From Baylisascaris procyonis (lineage: Eukaryota; Nematoda; Chromadorea; Rhabditida; Ascarididae): 64,000 bases of DNA. A program made the position numbers and the translations under genes. The stretch is taken from NCBI GenBank assembly GCA_037389465.1, contig JAZARR010000214.1, positions 3,100,001 to 3,164,000 of the forward strand, read 5' to 3'. Positions 1-30,500 of the stretch are shown here, in pieces (position 1 is the first letter of the stretch; the number at the start of each line of letters is the position of its first letter). The notes under the pieces are model-generated. The model had not been told where the DNA came from, ran no database searches, and was given only the letters and a program-made list of their open reading frames with translations.

Positions 1-767
1 TCCAACTTTTTGAATATCAGACAAAGATAATTTCTTGGGAGTTTGAGCTAGATCGATATGGTGGTTTAAGAGTGCTGTTACAGTGCAAATGTTCGAGCAA
101 TAAAGGTATACGGTTAAAATAATTGACGCCTCTGTAAAAAATTAGCTTTTTTTTCGGTCAGAACAATTTACCACTGGAAGGGACTATGACGATTGGTGAA
201 ATGGACTTCAAGAAATTACGAGAATGACGAAAAATAAGATGATTCAGCCATTTCAGTGAATGAGGAAATGTTAATTATTTTCAACTGAATATTCAAAATT
301 TCAATTGATGTCAAATTATACACCAAGCAAGTAAATTTTTGTGCAAAAAATCGGTAAGAGACACATATTCATTCAGTTAACAAATCTGCTGTTCGTAGAG
401 GCTGATGCTAGGCAACTGATTATGGTAGGTATCCGTTGAAGTTCGTCTAAAACCAATGAAAAGAACTCTCAAATCCTAGGATTGGCACATGAAGCTTTTG
501 ATGTGGTGATGCACACATTACGACCGAGTGGAGGTATTGATGCAGTTCGTTTGCACATCAGTCCACTGCTTTGACATTCCTTTGCGGTGTACAACAATAG
601 CCAACCATAAGACCTAGATAGAATGGAACTAAAAATATGAACAAGCCAACTAGTCAGATAACATGATACATGCATTCTCGCTGCCAAGCAATTGTACAAG
701 TTCCTGACTGTGCACAGGGCATGAGAAGTTTTATCATCTTTTACAGGAATCATTGAGAATTTCAAAG

Positions 768-1071
768 ATGAAAGCAAAGACTGACATGAAGATTCCGCTC
801 AATAAACCATTCATTGGGCACAACTACGGCGGGCACGAAAGGATACACATAAACGGACCACAAGTATTTTCATGAGAACGGTCACTTCTACAACGGTCTG
901 GTGAGATGCGCGACCAAGGAGGAAGGCGAAGACAAGCGAGTCCCTTATATCCCATCGAAGGGCGATTTATCTGTTGGGTCACGAAGGATGGTTATGAAAG
1001 CGCCCCCATGTACGTTTGATGGCACCACCGACCAGCTTTCCGCAGGAGCAACCTTTCTTTTGCCGTCGTAA
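768..1071 (+). pseudogene. Broken small ORF, frame shift near a T run
   Basis: ATG at 768 (with a second at 786) opens a frame that includes [18 protein letters not shown] and stops at 873-875. From 853 the +1 frame is open for about 70 codons to TAA at 1069-1071, including HENGHFYNGLVRCATKEEG. The two frames meet at a TTTT run at 867-870, so one base there decides whether the ORF is continuous. The stretch is GC-rich compared with its flanks. It may be a pseudogene, an assembly error or a spliced gene (CAA|gtattt at 864 is a possible donor). No family recognised. Confidence 0.35.
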
Positions 1072-1404
1072 TGGCCTCCATAGCTTGGGGGCTTCACGGA
1101 CTACACCGCCCAACACATAGAAAAACACACACATACCCATCCAGACACACAGGGGTATTCAACAGAGGGACCAACCATCGCTGCATCAGATTCGTACACA
1201 GTGGAAAGCGCTTGGAAAATATTTATATAAAAGTGTAAAGAAGCCTTGTAGAATACACGAATTTCAGGGCCACATCAACATTTCAATCAGAGTATTCAGT
1301 CCCTTCAGTACACATGCATCGGCGACAAATTCAAATGCTGCCTACATTATTAGTTTTTCGTAAAATGTATACGACCTCTTTAAAAAGTTGCAAATTTCTA
1401 CAAG

Positions 1405-1555
1405 ATGCAGTTACTTACAAATAAGCCCGTCGTTGGCGGATTCGCTGGATCACCTTACTCAACTACCGCTTACCATAAAGCGGGACGTGTCCGAGCTACA
1501 CTAGAAGGAATCTGAGAGGGGTTTCGTCGTCAACAAGTTTGAGGTGCTCGATTAA
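1405..1555 (+). pseudogene. Second broken small ORF, N-terminus resembling the first
   Basis: ATG at 1405 reads MQLLTNKPVVGGFAG and stops at 1513-1515. A neighbouring frame continues ERGFVVNKFEVLD to TAA at 1553-1555. The start resembles that of the ORF at 786 (NKP followed by two hydrophobic residues and Gly). No family recognised; could be chance. Confidence 0.25.
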
Positions 1556-4500
1556 TTTTTTTTTAGCTAAAAAGTTTAATGCGCCTGATCTTTTAAGTTA
1601 TAAATTGATAGAAACTTCAAAGGGCACGATTTACCGTACGGGATAACTACCGATCGGATATTCTTGAATATCGGCATGCATTCATGAGTGAAAAATAATG
1701 AGATTAGCGAGAACTGAGGAAAACTTAACAAAACGAGAAAAAAGGAAAAGAAAACAAGGTTCTGATGACTTAACGCTTGAGTGACAAGAAAGGCATATAT
1801 AAATGGAGCAAAAAAAACGTTTGCAAATAATGTAAAATTGCGCTAATTAGTTGAAGTGGTTATTGCTGCAATAATATCTCGACACCTGACTGATGAAAAG
1901 ATTGCTTGCTTCGCTTCCCCTTACGCTTTACCAGCCAACCAGATATTCATCATCGGCTACTACCATAAGGAGAGGTCACATATACACATCAGCAAAATGC
2001 TGTCAGCAGGTGTGAGGTGCAATGGAAATGCTAACTTACATTACACCATGCAGTCGGCCACCTTCGATGCACATCAAAATGCTATATTTTTCCAACAGCC
2101 TTCGCACAGTCCAATCATTTGCCCCTCCCCTTCCTTCTTTCGCAAACGACTCTGAAGCGTTCGCATTAATACCTACTACTTGATGTGTGCTTCATGTCGT
2201 CTAAAAGAAGTGGGAAGGTTCCGAAATGGACACGGGGCATTTCTGTCCCTGATGAATATCCGATTCGCTGGCGGGAATCGGGGATGGTTGTCCTGTCCTT
2301 TCTCTCTTGTTTATAGAACTACATTGCTTGTCTCTACGGAAAGCAAGTACAACACGAGAAGTGCAACGAGCATCATAGAAATCATTATTAAAGGGAAATA
2401 ACAACAGCGAACTCGTATGAAATAGCAGATGACTTTGTTTTCAACACCAATTAACCGTCCGCTTTTCAGCTGATGGCCAAGTTTTGTTCGATTATTACAA
2501 CAACCTCGAAAACAATGCTTACTTTGTCCAGTCATAGCTAAAATCTTATAGATATGATTTGAATCAGAAAGGAGTTATTTGGAAAATGTTTTTAAAGAGC
2601 ATTTAGCTCAATTTCAAAACAAAGTATTTCAAATAGCAGAGTACGTTCCCTGAGGGACCATCAAACCAACAAAACATCAACTCAGCGATAAGGATGCTCA
2701 CTTGAAGGCACTTATGCAGTAATGTCCTTGCCCGTTATGTTGATTAGCAGCTCGAATTCGCTGGTGCTTGGTAGATAAGGAAGCTGCATGGAATATGGAC
2801 ATCGCTCAATGATAAAGTAGTGAACTACGATCCAGTATCGACGACACAGCTGCGGAATGTATTGCCTTAATGGTTGCATTAGTGATCTTGCTAATTTGTT
2901 CTTTTTTCCATGACCAAACGAAATATAACATGAGCAAAAAGAACATTGAAAGAAAAAAGGAAATAAATATATAAAGATTGAGGACACAGCATGTTTCTTT
3001 TTCATCTATGCAAACTTCCTATCAACCAGTTTTTCACTTTTCCATCATTTTATCGTTTAAAAATTTAGATTAAACTGGTAGAAAATATGGAATTTTGCGT
3101 TTTCTTCAGGTTAGTTCTCATGCAAATTTATACATCATCTTCATAGCATACATAAAAAATTAATTCATCACATTATTGCAACCATTTCACTATAGACGAT
3201 GCGATTAAATAAAATATTTCGAAACGAATCCCTCAAAAGCATCGGTTCAGTGATTGGCAGTATGTAAAAGTTCAGAGATAGGGAAGGAGAGAGAAAGCTG
3301 GGAAAGGTTTTCGCAGGCAACAAATTCACTGCACATTAAAAACGTGAAAAGTTGTAAAAGCGGATGTAGGGATCAAATTAAGCTGTCGAAAACCTACAAC
3401 GAAACACAATGAAATGCAGGGGAGCACTTCGCTTAGCATCAGCTGTTTAAAAAAGCCGATGAAAAAGAAGTTTAGACATACTTTAGCAAGAGGCACCAAA
3501 ACGGGCGAGAGCAGAATGAGTGGAGAAGTGTTCTACAGGAGCTGACACGAAATGCGTTTTTTCGTTCACCTCATTTGGCGAACTATTTTCATAGATTATT
3601 AGCAAATAATAGTTAGGCGACATTTACCTTCATAGCTCGATTAACGTAGGAGGCTGCATAAATTATTTGCGTAGGTTGCTTTTTGTGATTCTATTGATGT
3701 ATTGTCAAATGCCTGCAGTCTTTGCTCAGTCTTAAATATCCAGTGATTCCAGCGTATTTCATTGATCAACTTGAATTGGGGTATAGCATGGACATATTAG
3801 GATACTACTGTGGCACAGCCTCTGATGAATCAAACGGACGGACTGACGCATACAACATGGAGGCAAACAAGACATAAGCATAATGCTTTCGGCAAGCAAA
3901 CTTGCAAGATTCACGTAGAAAAGGATGAAGATTAATACACGGATCATTTTGCATAGGAAAGAGAGTGGCATGGAAATTGATGGATGCCTTTAGAAGCAGA
4001 ACATTACCAGAGTTTAAGGTTCAAGACGAAGAGTGAGTGCCACTTTTGTCGACACCAAGAATGCCCGACAGGCAGTTAGTGGTTCGTTCAAAAAAAAAAA
4101 GCAGCAACCGACAACGACTCATCGGATCTACGTATAATCCTGTACATTAAAGGTCAGAATATTTTCCCGAATTGCTCATTAAATTTGGAGGACTTGGACT
4201 TTTTTCGAAGACATCACTAACGGCTTGAGGAACTTGCTTTCTTTACAAAAAAAGCTACTACCACTTTTAGAACTTTTGTTCTTTGCGCCAGATTTCTCCT
4301 CCAACGGTTCAAACAGTTCGATTTCTTCTCATAACAATCGCTTTCTTGCCAAGAATCGCTAATCGGTTTATAAAATCCAGCAGAAATCGCTTCATTAGCT
4401 AACTATAAAAAACTAGGCCTCCTGGAGAACTCTCTTCCAATATGGCTCGCTTGGATATTGCTGTAATCTTTCTATTGGGCACCTTGTTAAGAATTATGAG

Positions 4501-4730
4501 CATTGCCAATTTTATAGAGTGATTTCTTTAATCGGTGATGAGTCGATAAATTTTTCAACTAGTACGCTTGAACAATTATCAAGCGAAAAGTAATAAGATT
4601 AGAAGCAAGAACATATGTGATTCTAATGCGTGCCAGCAAATGTAGGCGGGGCTGATGTGCTTCTCGAGGCGTGTTTAAAGGCGATGAGGTGGAAAGCAAC
4701 CTCACACAGTTGCACATCGACGGCACCGTC
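1556..4730. other. Unassigned stretch
   Basis: AT-rich. A 99-codon open frame at 1856-2155 has no ATG near its start and no recognisable domain; part of it (ANQIFIIG, then YYHKERSHIHI) loosely echoes the ORF at 786. Nothing else could be supported. Confidence 0.5.
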
Positions 4731-4733
4731 GAG

Positions 4734-5357
4734 ATGCGGGCCGTCATCGTCAATCTGCAACTCTTTCTTGTTGTAGCATGCACATTAGGTGAGTTCATCT
4801 ATCACATTATTACTGCCATATTGCTTTTGATTTTTCATTGCGATATTGCTTTTGACAGCTTAAATTATTAGCTTACATTTCAACGGACGTAATGGTGAAG
4901 TGGCAAACTTCCTATTCCGAGATCCACAACAAGTCGGATTGAATCTCATTAGTGGACCCTATTTTCGTATCCCACCGTTGTCAGCGGTGTCAACATATCA
5001 TTTTATTCACAATCGGGGCTCCTCGTGGTGGGTTTAGATGGTGCGTTCGTCTATTGGATTGCAGTGGCCGATATATTGATACTCTCCTCTCCTTATCACT
5101 GTGTTTCTCATCCTTCAAGAACAGAGCAAGCGAGGTGGCAGGGATGTCAGGGCTACCACTAGGAAACTCCGCATATTGATCATTATTGCTCTATTATGTA
5201 GATTAACTTGTAGTCGTGATTCCAAATTCCCGCTTCTGCACTTTTATCACTCTGTTTTCACCTCGGTGATCTCCAATTTCATTGTGCAAAAATTATGTTT
5301 AAAATTCCCTTCGCTTTCAGAACGAATCCAACTGGCTTCATTTATAATGGAAGCTTA
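4734..5357 (+). CDS. Possible very short secreted-peptide gene (two exons)
   Basis: ATG at 4734 gives a good signal peptide (MRAVIVNLQLFLVVACTL) followed by a consensus donor (TTAG|gtgagt, exon end 4788). The acceptor gctttcag before 5313 continues in phase to a TAA at 5355-5357, with AATAAA about 5 nt later. The result would be only about 31 residues. The GC-rich stretch 4870-5180 has open segments in all three frames that do not fit this phase, so the model may be wrong. Confidence 0.22.
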
Positions 5358-5399
5358 ACAAATAAAATCCAGAAAAAACTAAACAATTGCACGTACTCA

Positions 5400-8290
5400 A
5401 TCGGGAATTTATTGGTCTAAACTTTCTGCTTACTGTCGAAGAAGCAACTTGCTCCGAAATTTGTAAAGACAGCTGTTGTTGCTGTTCTCGGAATATCTGT
5501 TATAAAATAGATCCTACACCTTCTATGATAGAAGCATCTCTGATCTGGCTCGAGGACAGCCTAACGAATCCTTGAGAACGAGGGAAAACATTGTCGGCAG
5601 ACCGGCCATCGCTCGCAAGCCAGAGTCCAAACACGCGGTCATCCGCTCTCCGATATATGGAAAAAGGGGGGAGAGGGTTCAGTAATTAACGAAGAACGTT
5701 TTAAAACAATTTGTTGCGAACGCCAATTGTGAGAACTTCTTTAATGAGCTCAGTAAAAAAAAGTCTCAGAAAGTGAAATGAAGCACTCTAAAAACGCATA
5801 TTTCTTACGAAGGAATTATTTAAGTTGCACCTGATTCTAGGAAGATAGGCCTTCAAAAATTATACATCTAAAAAATGTTGCTGTCACGAAATGATCATGA
5901 AAAATTCTGCTTTTCATTCTAATATTACGTGTATCACAATACATCATAATTCGGGTTCACTTATCAATAGATGGTCAACTAGTCAACGAATTGAACTCTC
6001 CATTTTATCCAATTTATTAGATTTTTTCCTCATTTTGGCCATTTGAATTTGTGTGATAGGTGGTTTACTAGTGGGATTGAAATCTTCGATGGGGAGCACA
6101 GTGTTCTCATTCCTGCAGTAGACAATTTGAAAATTTGAAGCGTTGTCTAATACAATAGTTTCAATTTGTGAATGATATTTTATGCTGCCGCAAATATTTA
6201 ATCCAGATTTTGAAGCATATGTGTGCAAAGTGTTCAATTAGAGGGTTGCTTCAGCGTCATAGTTGTCTATCTATACGACTCTCATGTTTCAATATCCCGT
6301 CCGACGAAAGGTTCACTCAACAGGTCATCTTGAAATTTTAGACGGATCTGCAATCGCATACCTTTGACGTCTTGCATTTCCTTTAATAATATTGCGATCA
6401 CTGTGCAAACCTTCCGACCCTACATTTGCTGAGTTCATTGGGAACTTTGTTATGAAACATTGACTTTGCGAACGGTCTCGGTGCGTACGGTCTCGTACTT
6501 TGCGATACAGGAAACATTGCGGTCTCGGTGTCTCTGCCTATGTATGAGTGTGCCTGTTTGTGTATGTTTTTTGAGCATTTTTAATGCAGTTCTAAGCCAA
6601 TCTAAAGTATTTACGGATTCTCAGACCTGAATGAATTTCAACAAACAATTTCAGCTATGCGGGGCTCTAAATAGGAGATAACACCTAACTTTGATGTGGG
6701 TATTTGAGGATCACCATCAGAATTGGAATGTAGTCACAATTGACAGCGAAGTATCACGCATTAAATAAGCTCAGACGCCCCACTGTTTATTACTTAGGTT
6801 TGCAGACACCAAAAGGCATTTTTATGAACATGCTAGCTACAGGGCACATCATGGAGGCGCCATATTAATTTTCGCGCTTCTGCGTGTTGGTAGTATCGCT
6901 TCACGAATCGCTGAAGCTGGAGATCCGCGAGATGTAACGAGTACAACTTGCAATGTCTGTCAACCACTGGGTTGATCGGCCATCTTCGAAAAGATTTGCA
7001 TGCACTTTTTTGTGCCAAATTTTCCTAACCGCAATAACCGGCTGGATCGCATTTCACATCCTGTCAGACCAGGAAGCTGCATAATTTTTAAAAGATTTAT
7101 ACTATCTATGGGCTCGTTGTCAGTCGGGGAAACATTTAAAAGGTTCGTCATATTTCTTTAAGTTACTCAATGGTTACTCCAATGAACGGTGTCGCAAAAG
7201 CGCATGTCTTGACTGCCTTTTCCGCACACCATTTCGCCAGTTCCTACTTGCGAGTTTGTGAAAACTGTAAATGCATTTTTATCACTGCAAATGGCCCGAC
7301 GGTCTTTCATTTTGCGATGCTGTTGCGGCGGTGTTGTTGATTGCAATAATATGTACTCTTCGACCTTTGCTATGAACTCCTAAACTTATCTGATGGCCCA
7401 TGTCATATTCACTTTTGCGCTATAACTTAGATTCATCCACCTACCTGTGCTGTTTGCGCTGACTATTTTTTTCACTAGCACATAATATTATTCGATCGGC
7501 TGCGTTAATTGATGGCACAAACAGTTTTGATTAAATTCCGCTTCCGGTCTCGGCTCGAGTCGCGTCTGAAATGGAAATAGGATTAGATCCAATTCATCAC
7601 GATGTATAGATTGTTTTAACCCGCTTTCATAATCGATTTTGGGTCAAAATAGGTTGGAACCAGCCATCCATCCAATTGAGGCTGGTATTGGATTTCGATC
7701 CATTTCCATGTGGCCGTGAGCTGAACCAGATCCCCTATCTTGGCGCGAAAGGATTTGGTGTAAGCTCACCTTGGTCCAAAGGAAACGAAGATTGTTTAAG
7801 AGGTTCTTTCTAGCAAAAGTTGTACACTCACTGGATACCTACGAGGAATTAAGAGTTGAAGTTCTTCTTCACTCAGAACTATAGAGTTGCTGTTCCTAGC
7901 GGCCTATTCATAATAAACTTCGCCTTCAGTAGTTTTTTTGTTTGTCTCAGTGTCTAGTGGAGCCGTCGTGGGAATGCACTCAAGTCGAGGAACTTGAGCA
8001 AATCAATCTCCAAATATCACGTGGCTATCTAATCCAAAATTCATCAGTTCAATGTAAATTAAATGAACAATGGAACAATCAGTTGAATAGAGCATAGGAA
8101 TTTTTTGATGAATGAAAAATAACAGATACACTTCGCACAAACATTTATTACAAAAATTTATAATTCAATACCTCTGTTTTTATAGAGAATTGAGCATTTC
8201 TGTAGATTTAAGCAGTGCTATGAGAATTGCATAAACTGCCATATTTGATATATTCGTGAGCACAACTGATCATTTAATTAAGAAAATATT
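5400..8290. other. Unassigned stretch
   Basis: Short open segments only. Two overlapping - strand frames at 6833-7151 look like one decayed frame but match nothing I know. Confidence 0.5.
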
Positions 8291-8857
8291 TTCAGCCTGC
8301 AAAGTAGGAATAGCTCTAATCTACGGACGACCCATCGTCGTTGTCAAAAGCACAAATTAGGTTGTGGCCGGGAAGCGGGGAGTAGATCAAGCAAATGAGA
8401 ATATTTCCCACCTCATAGCAGGCAAAAGCAGAAGTGAAAATTATCTTTTTGCCTGTTTCTCGGCTTCTCCCTTTTTCTTTCAGGAAAAGAAAACTGGGGC
8501 AGTTTTTGGAACCAATGAATGCCTTGTTTTCCAGCTCATTTGCGAGGGGTGCAAAGCGTTTCCTTGGAACCTTCAGACGTGATTAGAAGCATTCGATCAA
8601 GGAAGGCTGCACTGCAACACTCAAATGTGCCGTTCGTTTTTCCGATGATTCCCGAGGTCTAGGCTCCTATAGACTTATTGCCTTGCCGCTAAGCAATCTT
8701 TCGCGCTAGCTGATCACCACAGCCTTGTGGTATCTCGCACAATGCGACATGACAGAAGTCTTCAATGGTGGATGTTCATCATAATCATTTGCCACTGCAG
8801 TTGACAGTAGCTTATGAAGTTTCAGGTTCTGTGGGGAAACAGCTTTCATGTTTTCAG

Positions 8858-8985
8858 GTCTTGTTGTTCCACCAAAAGGAAATGCTGGTCACGCAAGCGT
8901 GAATGAGACTGCAACTAATTCCGGAAATGTGGCGGCAACAAGTGCAGCACCTCATTCTGATGAAAAAGTTTGCTTAGAATCTTAA
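8858..8985 (+). CDS. Probable terminal exon of an unidentified upstream gene
   Basis: A strong acceptor (catgttttcag) opens a phase-1 frame of 41 residues to TAA at 8983-8985. The frame begins LVVPPKGNAGHASVNE and is rich in Ala, Asn, Thr and Ser. Base composition is higher in GC than its surroundings. A possible preceding exon is 8296-8360 (acceptor atattttcag, donor TTAG|gttgtg), whose phase also fits. No family recognised. It ends about 430 nt before the ATG of the TSP1 gene, a spacing compatible with a nematode operon. Confidence 0.4.
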
Positions 8986-9394
8986 TTGTAATCGAAGGAT
9001 TTTAATCAAACTGTGAGACATAATTAGCAGCTGATACCTTGTGAACTACTCCACAACTAATATTTTACAGCACAAACCAATCGAAAATCCCAATTTCCTT
9101 ATTTATGGATACTTAAAAACGCAATGAAATCCACAGATGCAGACTTCTTCCACAGTCGGTAGGATGGAAGAATGCTGTTTTTTCTTGGAAGAGCTTTTGT
9201 TATCGGCAGGTTGTGTCGAAAAATGCAACTTGACGTTGACTGGATAATTCGAGCTTCGAAAACTGCATATTTTTATTTCTATTTCAATGTTCAAATATGT
9301 GAATCGAAAAACAGAGAAAAACAAAAAAACAGTCGAAAGCAAAATTTCCGCCTATGGCGCCTCAGCAACAGCAACCATCGAGAACAGTAGTACG

Positions 9395-9402
9395 GGATTC
9401 AG
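9395..9402 (+). promoter_or_regulatory. Candidate trans-splice (spliced leader) acceptor of the TSP1 gene
   Basis: A ggattcag acceptor lies 15 nt before the ATG of the TSP1 gene. Nematode mRNAs often receive a spliced leader this close to the start codon. No upstream cis exon in frame was found. Confidence 0.35.
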
Positions 9403-9417
9403 CATATAAGATCAGCA

Positions 9418-9422
<5 letters not shown>
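9403..9422 (+). CDS. First coding exon of the TSP1 gene (five coding bases)
   Basis: ATG at 9418 is followed by AT and then a strong donor (gtaagt at 9423). Joined to 9666 it gives Met-Met-Leu-Lys and then the hydrophobic run VFSLWLVWIAITLA, a clean signal peptide. The open frame of exon 2 has no ATG of its own upstream of that run, which is why this start was chosen. An acceptor-like ggattcag ends at 9402, so the mRNA could be trans-spliced there, leaving a 15-nt leader; this is inference. Confidence 0.6.
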
Positions 9423-27075
<17,653 letters not shown>

Positions 27076-27518
27076 TCGCTGAAGGCGTCACCATTCCACA
27101 GATAACATATGTTCTGCCCATATGCAGCGAACAACAATGTCTTTCAGCTTCTTAAGAAATCATTGCTGCGGAGCCGAAACAAACGCTGCAGAGGTTTTGA
27201 GCCTAGTTCTTCAGTGCAGTCTTTTGCTGTTTATTTCTGTGTCCTTTTCGTCAAAAAAGGTTTCCTGACAAATAGGTGAACGACCACAGCTGCGTGACAG
27301 TCATTAACAAACTTTGCGGCTTCCCAGCACTGACGAAGAGTGGAACAGAGGGATAGGATGTTAAGATGAAGAACTCTAACGAGTAGGAGTCCATAAGTTA
27401 CAGAAAAAAGAGTGTTGGTGTTTCGCTAATATGGACAATAGGGAAGTTGTGCCTCTATTCGTTAGTTGTTTTATTGACTGCCATTCAAATGAAATGCTCA
27501 TCATTGCCATTACAAGTT

Positions 27519-27524
27519 AATAAA
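27519..27524 (+). terminator. Candidate poly(A) signal of the TSP1 gene
   Basis: AATAAA about 440 nt after the TGA. No closer canonical hexamer was noticed. Confidence 0.4.
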
Positions 27525-30500
27525 TACGTTAAATGAACAGCGTTTCATTGCAATATGAAGTTACCGCTTGGAGGCAAACTGATTCTATACATTTGAAGAT
27601 ATTCATCGAGGTCTTTGCATTCAGTTGATGTCATGCTTTATTTATGATACCAGGTATTTTATCGATGATATCTTACATTACTATCTTTTGGAACTACCAG
27701 TCATCCTTTAAAGTATTCTGAAATCCCTTTGTTGAATTTTCCTTAGTTTATTCTGACTGCTAAAAAACTGCCGTTTTCCAGAAAATTTCCAAAATATGCA
27801 ATACTTGAACAAGTTCTTGAACAAACTATTTTTGCAACACATCAATATTGTCTGATTTTGCACCATATAACGAGATTTTCACCGGATATACTAACGTCTT
27901 CTCAAACAGCTGCACAGGTTTTCTCAATCATTCTATAGTTTTCTCATCTTTGTGATCTGTGAATGTTGGAAAATGATAGAAACTGTCTTTTCATACTGTC
28001 AGCACTAAGAGAAACATCGATGCTAAGAAATGAAACAGCGGGTAATTTCTACTCTTTCTATAAAAAAGAAAAATATGAGCGAATTTCGTGCTTGCTATTG
28101 GAGTAAGTATTTATATACTTGATGCTTTTTCCATAATTAGTTCTATAAGGACGCCAGAAGAATGCTTTCTTCGAGAACCTCTCAAGCTATCATTTCTAAG
28201 AAACATAAAGCTTGTTTGTCATATATGACCTCTTTGTTCACTTTAAATGTTTATCATTCATGGAAAGGCATAGAAGCAACGCGTTCAAATGGATTAATCT
28301 AAGCGTGGGAGCTCAGAAACGAGAAATTATGCAATATTCATTCCACAGAAATTCCGGATTTTAACTAATGAATGCGGAGTGCACTAGTCTATTGAGAAAG
28401 GTATCATAGTGAATTTAGAACAATATATGCAGGTGCCTGAGGTGCGAGAACATGCCCTCCTCACATATGCTCACCTTAATGTCTCAGAAATTGCATGAGG
28501 ATAAACACAAAATGATGAACCAGTGCGAATATTTGCGTTCTTCATCTACTGCCATTTATCTGCCTACAGTACAATTTCCTACACAAAACATACAGCAACT
28601 ACCCCCCCCCCCCAAAAAAAAAGAGGAAGGGAAAAATATTGTAGCTGTCGAGAAGGAGATAGAGCAACGATGTCCTCTCAATATTTTCAAAACCTTGTTT
28701 GCGTTTTTTATTTCTTATGTGACTGCTGACTGATATATGTTGGATCAGTAAACAGAGTAAGGAGTCCAGATGGTCGACTTATCCATTTGTTCCTCCCATT
28801 TGCTCCTACTACTTTTAGAAATGACCGTTGACATAAGAATTTCTAAAGTAATTTTGTCAGAGGCGCAATACGAGTCCGATGTAGTAATAGAGTGCGGACA
28901 TTTGGCAAAGATGGCCACACCAGGGATTGAAGTATCTCCGGCTGACTTGCTTACGTTTCCAAATTCTTTACAGTCAAAATTTCGATTACTTTTAGTGCAT
29001 TTTATATTTTCTACTTCATCAACGATTTCATATGCATACATTCGCCCACTTTATGCAAACGTTTTTTAAATATTTTTTTGCAAATCTGCATGCGTAGTGG
29101 CATTATGAAGAAGTTGTGCGTATGCGTTTAAACGCATGTTTCTTTTGTTTCTTTGAAAGTTTCAACATATGATTACCTATGCTGCTACTGCGAAATTATC
29201 TGACTACAATATCCACCGATGAATGACATCCCATATTTCCAAGGGGAATGATTGGATTTAAAATCTGATTGCATTAGACATTCTTTCATAGCACAAAATG
29301 ACGAATCTTCCGCAGAAGTAAGTGCAATAATCCGTATATTTTCTAATTTATTGGCAATTGATGAAAGTGCCGAACGGAATATGAAAGACCACATTGTATT
29401 GGCTGATATAGCAAACTTCTCCAGTTCTTATTTCCGCCATTTGATTCTCTTTATTCTTTTTTGCATTTGAATTCACGAAGGAAATTGCTTTCGCTGTCAA
29501 TAAGAATTGTTGGTGTTGAGTAGAGATAGAGGCAATTAAATTTGTTGTTGATGCGATTGGGTGCCGCAATCGTTGCCGTTGCCACTGCTTCACCTCGTTG
29601 AATCCTTTACAAATTGTTCAAAACCGTCACCTCTCTAACAATATGATGAATAAAGATTGCGCAACGTTACCCGCCCGAGCACTGTGCTCAATCCCAAATC
29701 GAGTGATTTGTCACGTCGATGCTTCAATAATTGCCATGACGCTGTTGTCGACTCACTTAGAAAGTTCTGAAAAACGCAAGATTTTAGCAAGGCAAGCTTG
29801 GACCAGCCTATATAAATCTTTTGGCAGATTTATCTAGGTGAGCAGCAGATGTAACTAGAACCTGGATTGTCATAAGATCATGTAACAAATATTTACGATG
29901 CTAACGATTATATTCTTTTGTTTTGATTCGTTCACGAGTGGACTCGCCTCCATTATGTCCTTTGAAATGCGTATAGTCGATTTTGAAAAAGACAAACTCT
30001 TTGATGAATTGCGGAAATGCCGTCAAACCACTTGAACATCGAGCAAGATATTATCGCCAACTATTGAAAAAGTTGTGACCCAAAATGAGGACATCTTGAA
30101 GAAAACCGACGTCTGAACGAAATTATGCTAAAGAAGATGGAAATGAATTTCCACGCTGCTGTCGCCGAAGGAAACACCATTAAACAATGATGTGAAATGA
30201 AAGGCTGCAAAACAACCTGGGGTTAAAGTGTTGCGATTCCGTGTTGTTACTTTGTTCAACCGTCGACGTCGACCAGAAGCTGAGAGCTTTGATATGATCC
30301 AGTCGCAATCCTTTAATCTTGTATATTTTCCTTATAAAGCATGAGTATTGATTGTTGTTAACGAAATAAACGATATAAAATAAGAGAAACTAAAATATCT
30401 GAACGCGTTTTTGTTTCTCCCCCGAGAGGGATGACATTTTAGCAAAGGTGAAACGTAGCAGTGAGTAGTCTTGCATGTGGCTGAAGTCCATTTCTATTGA

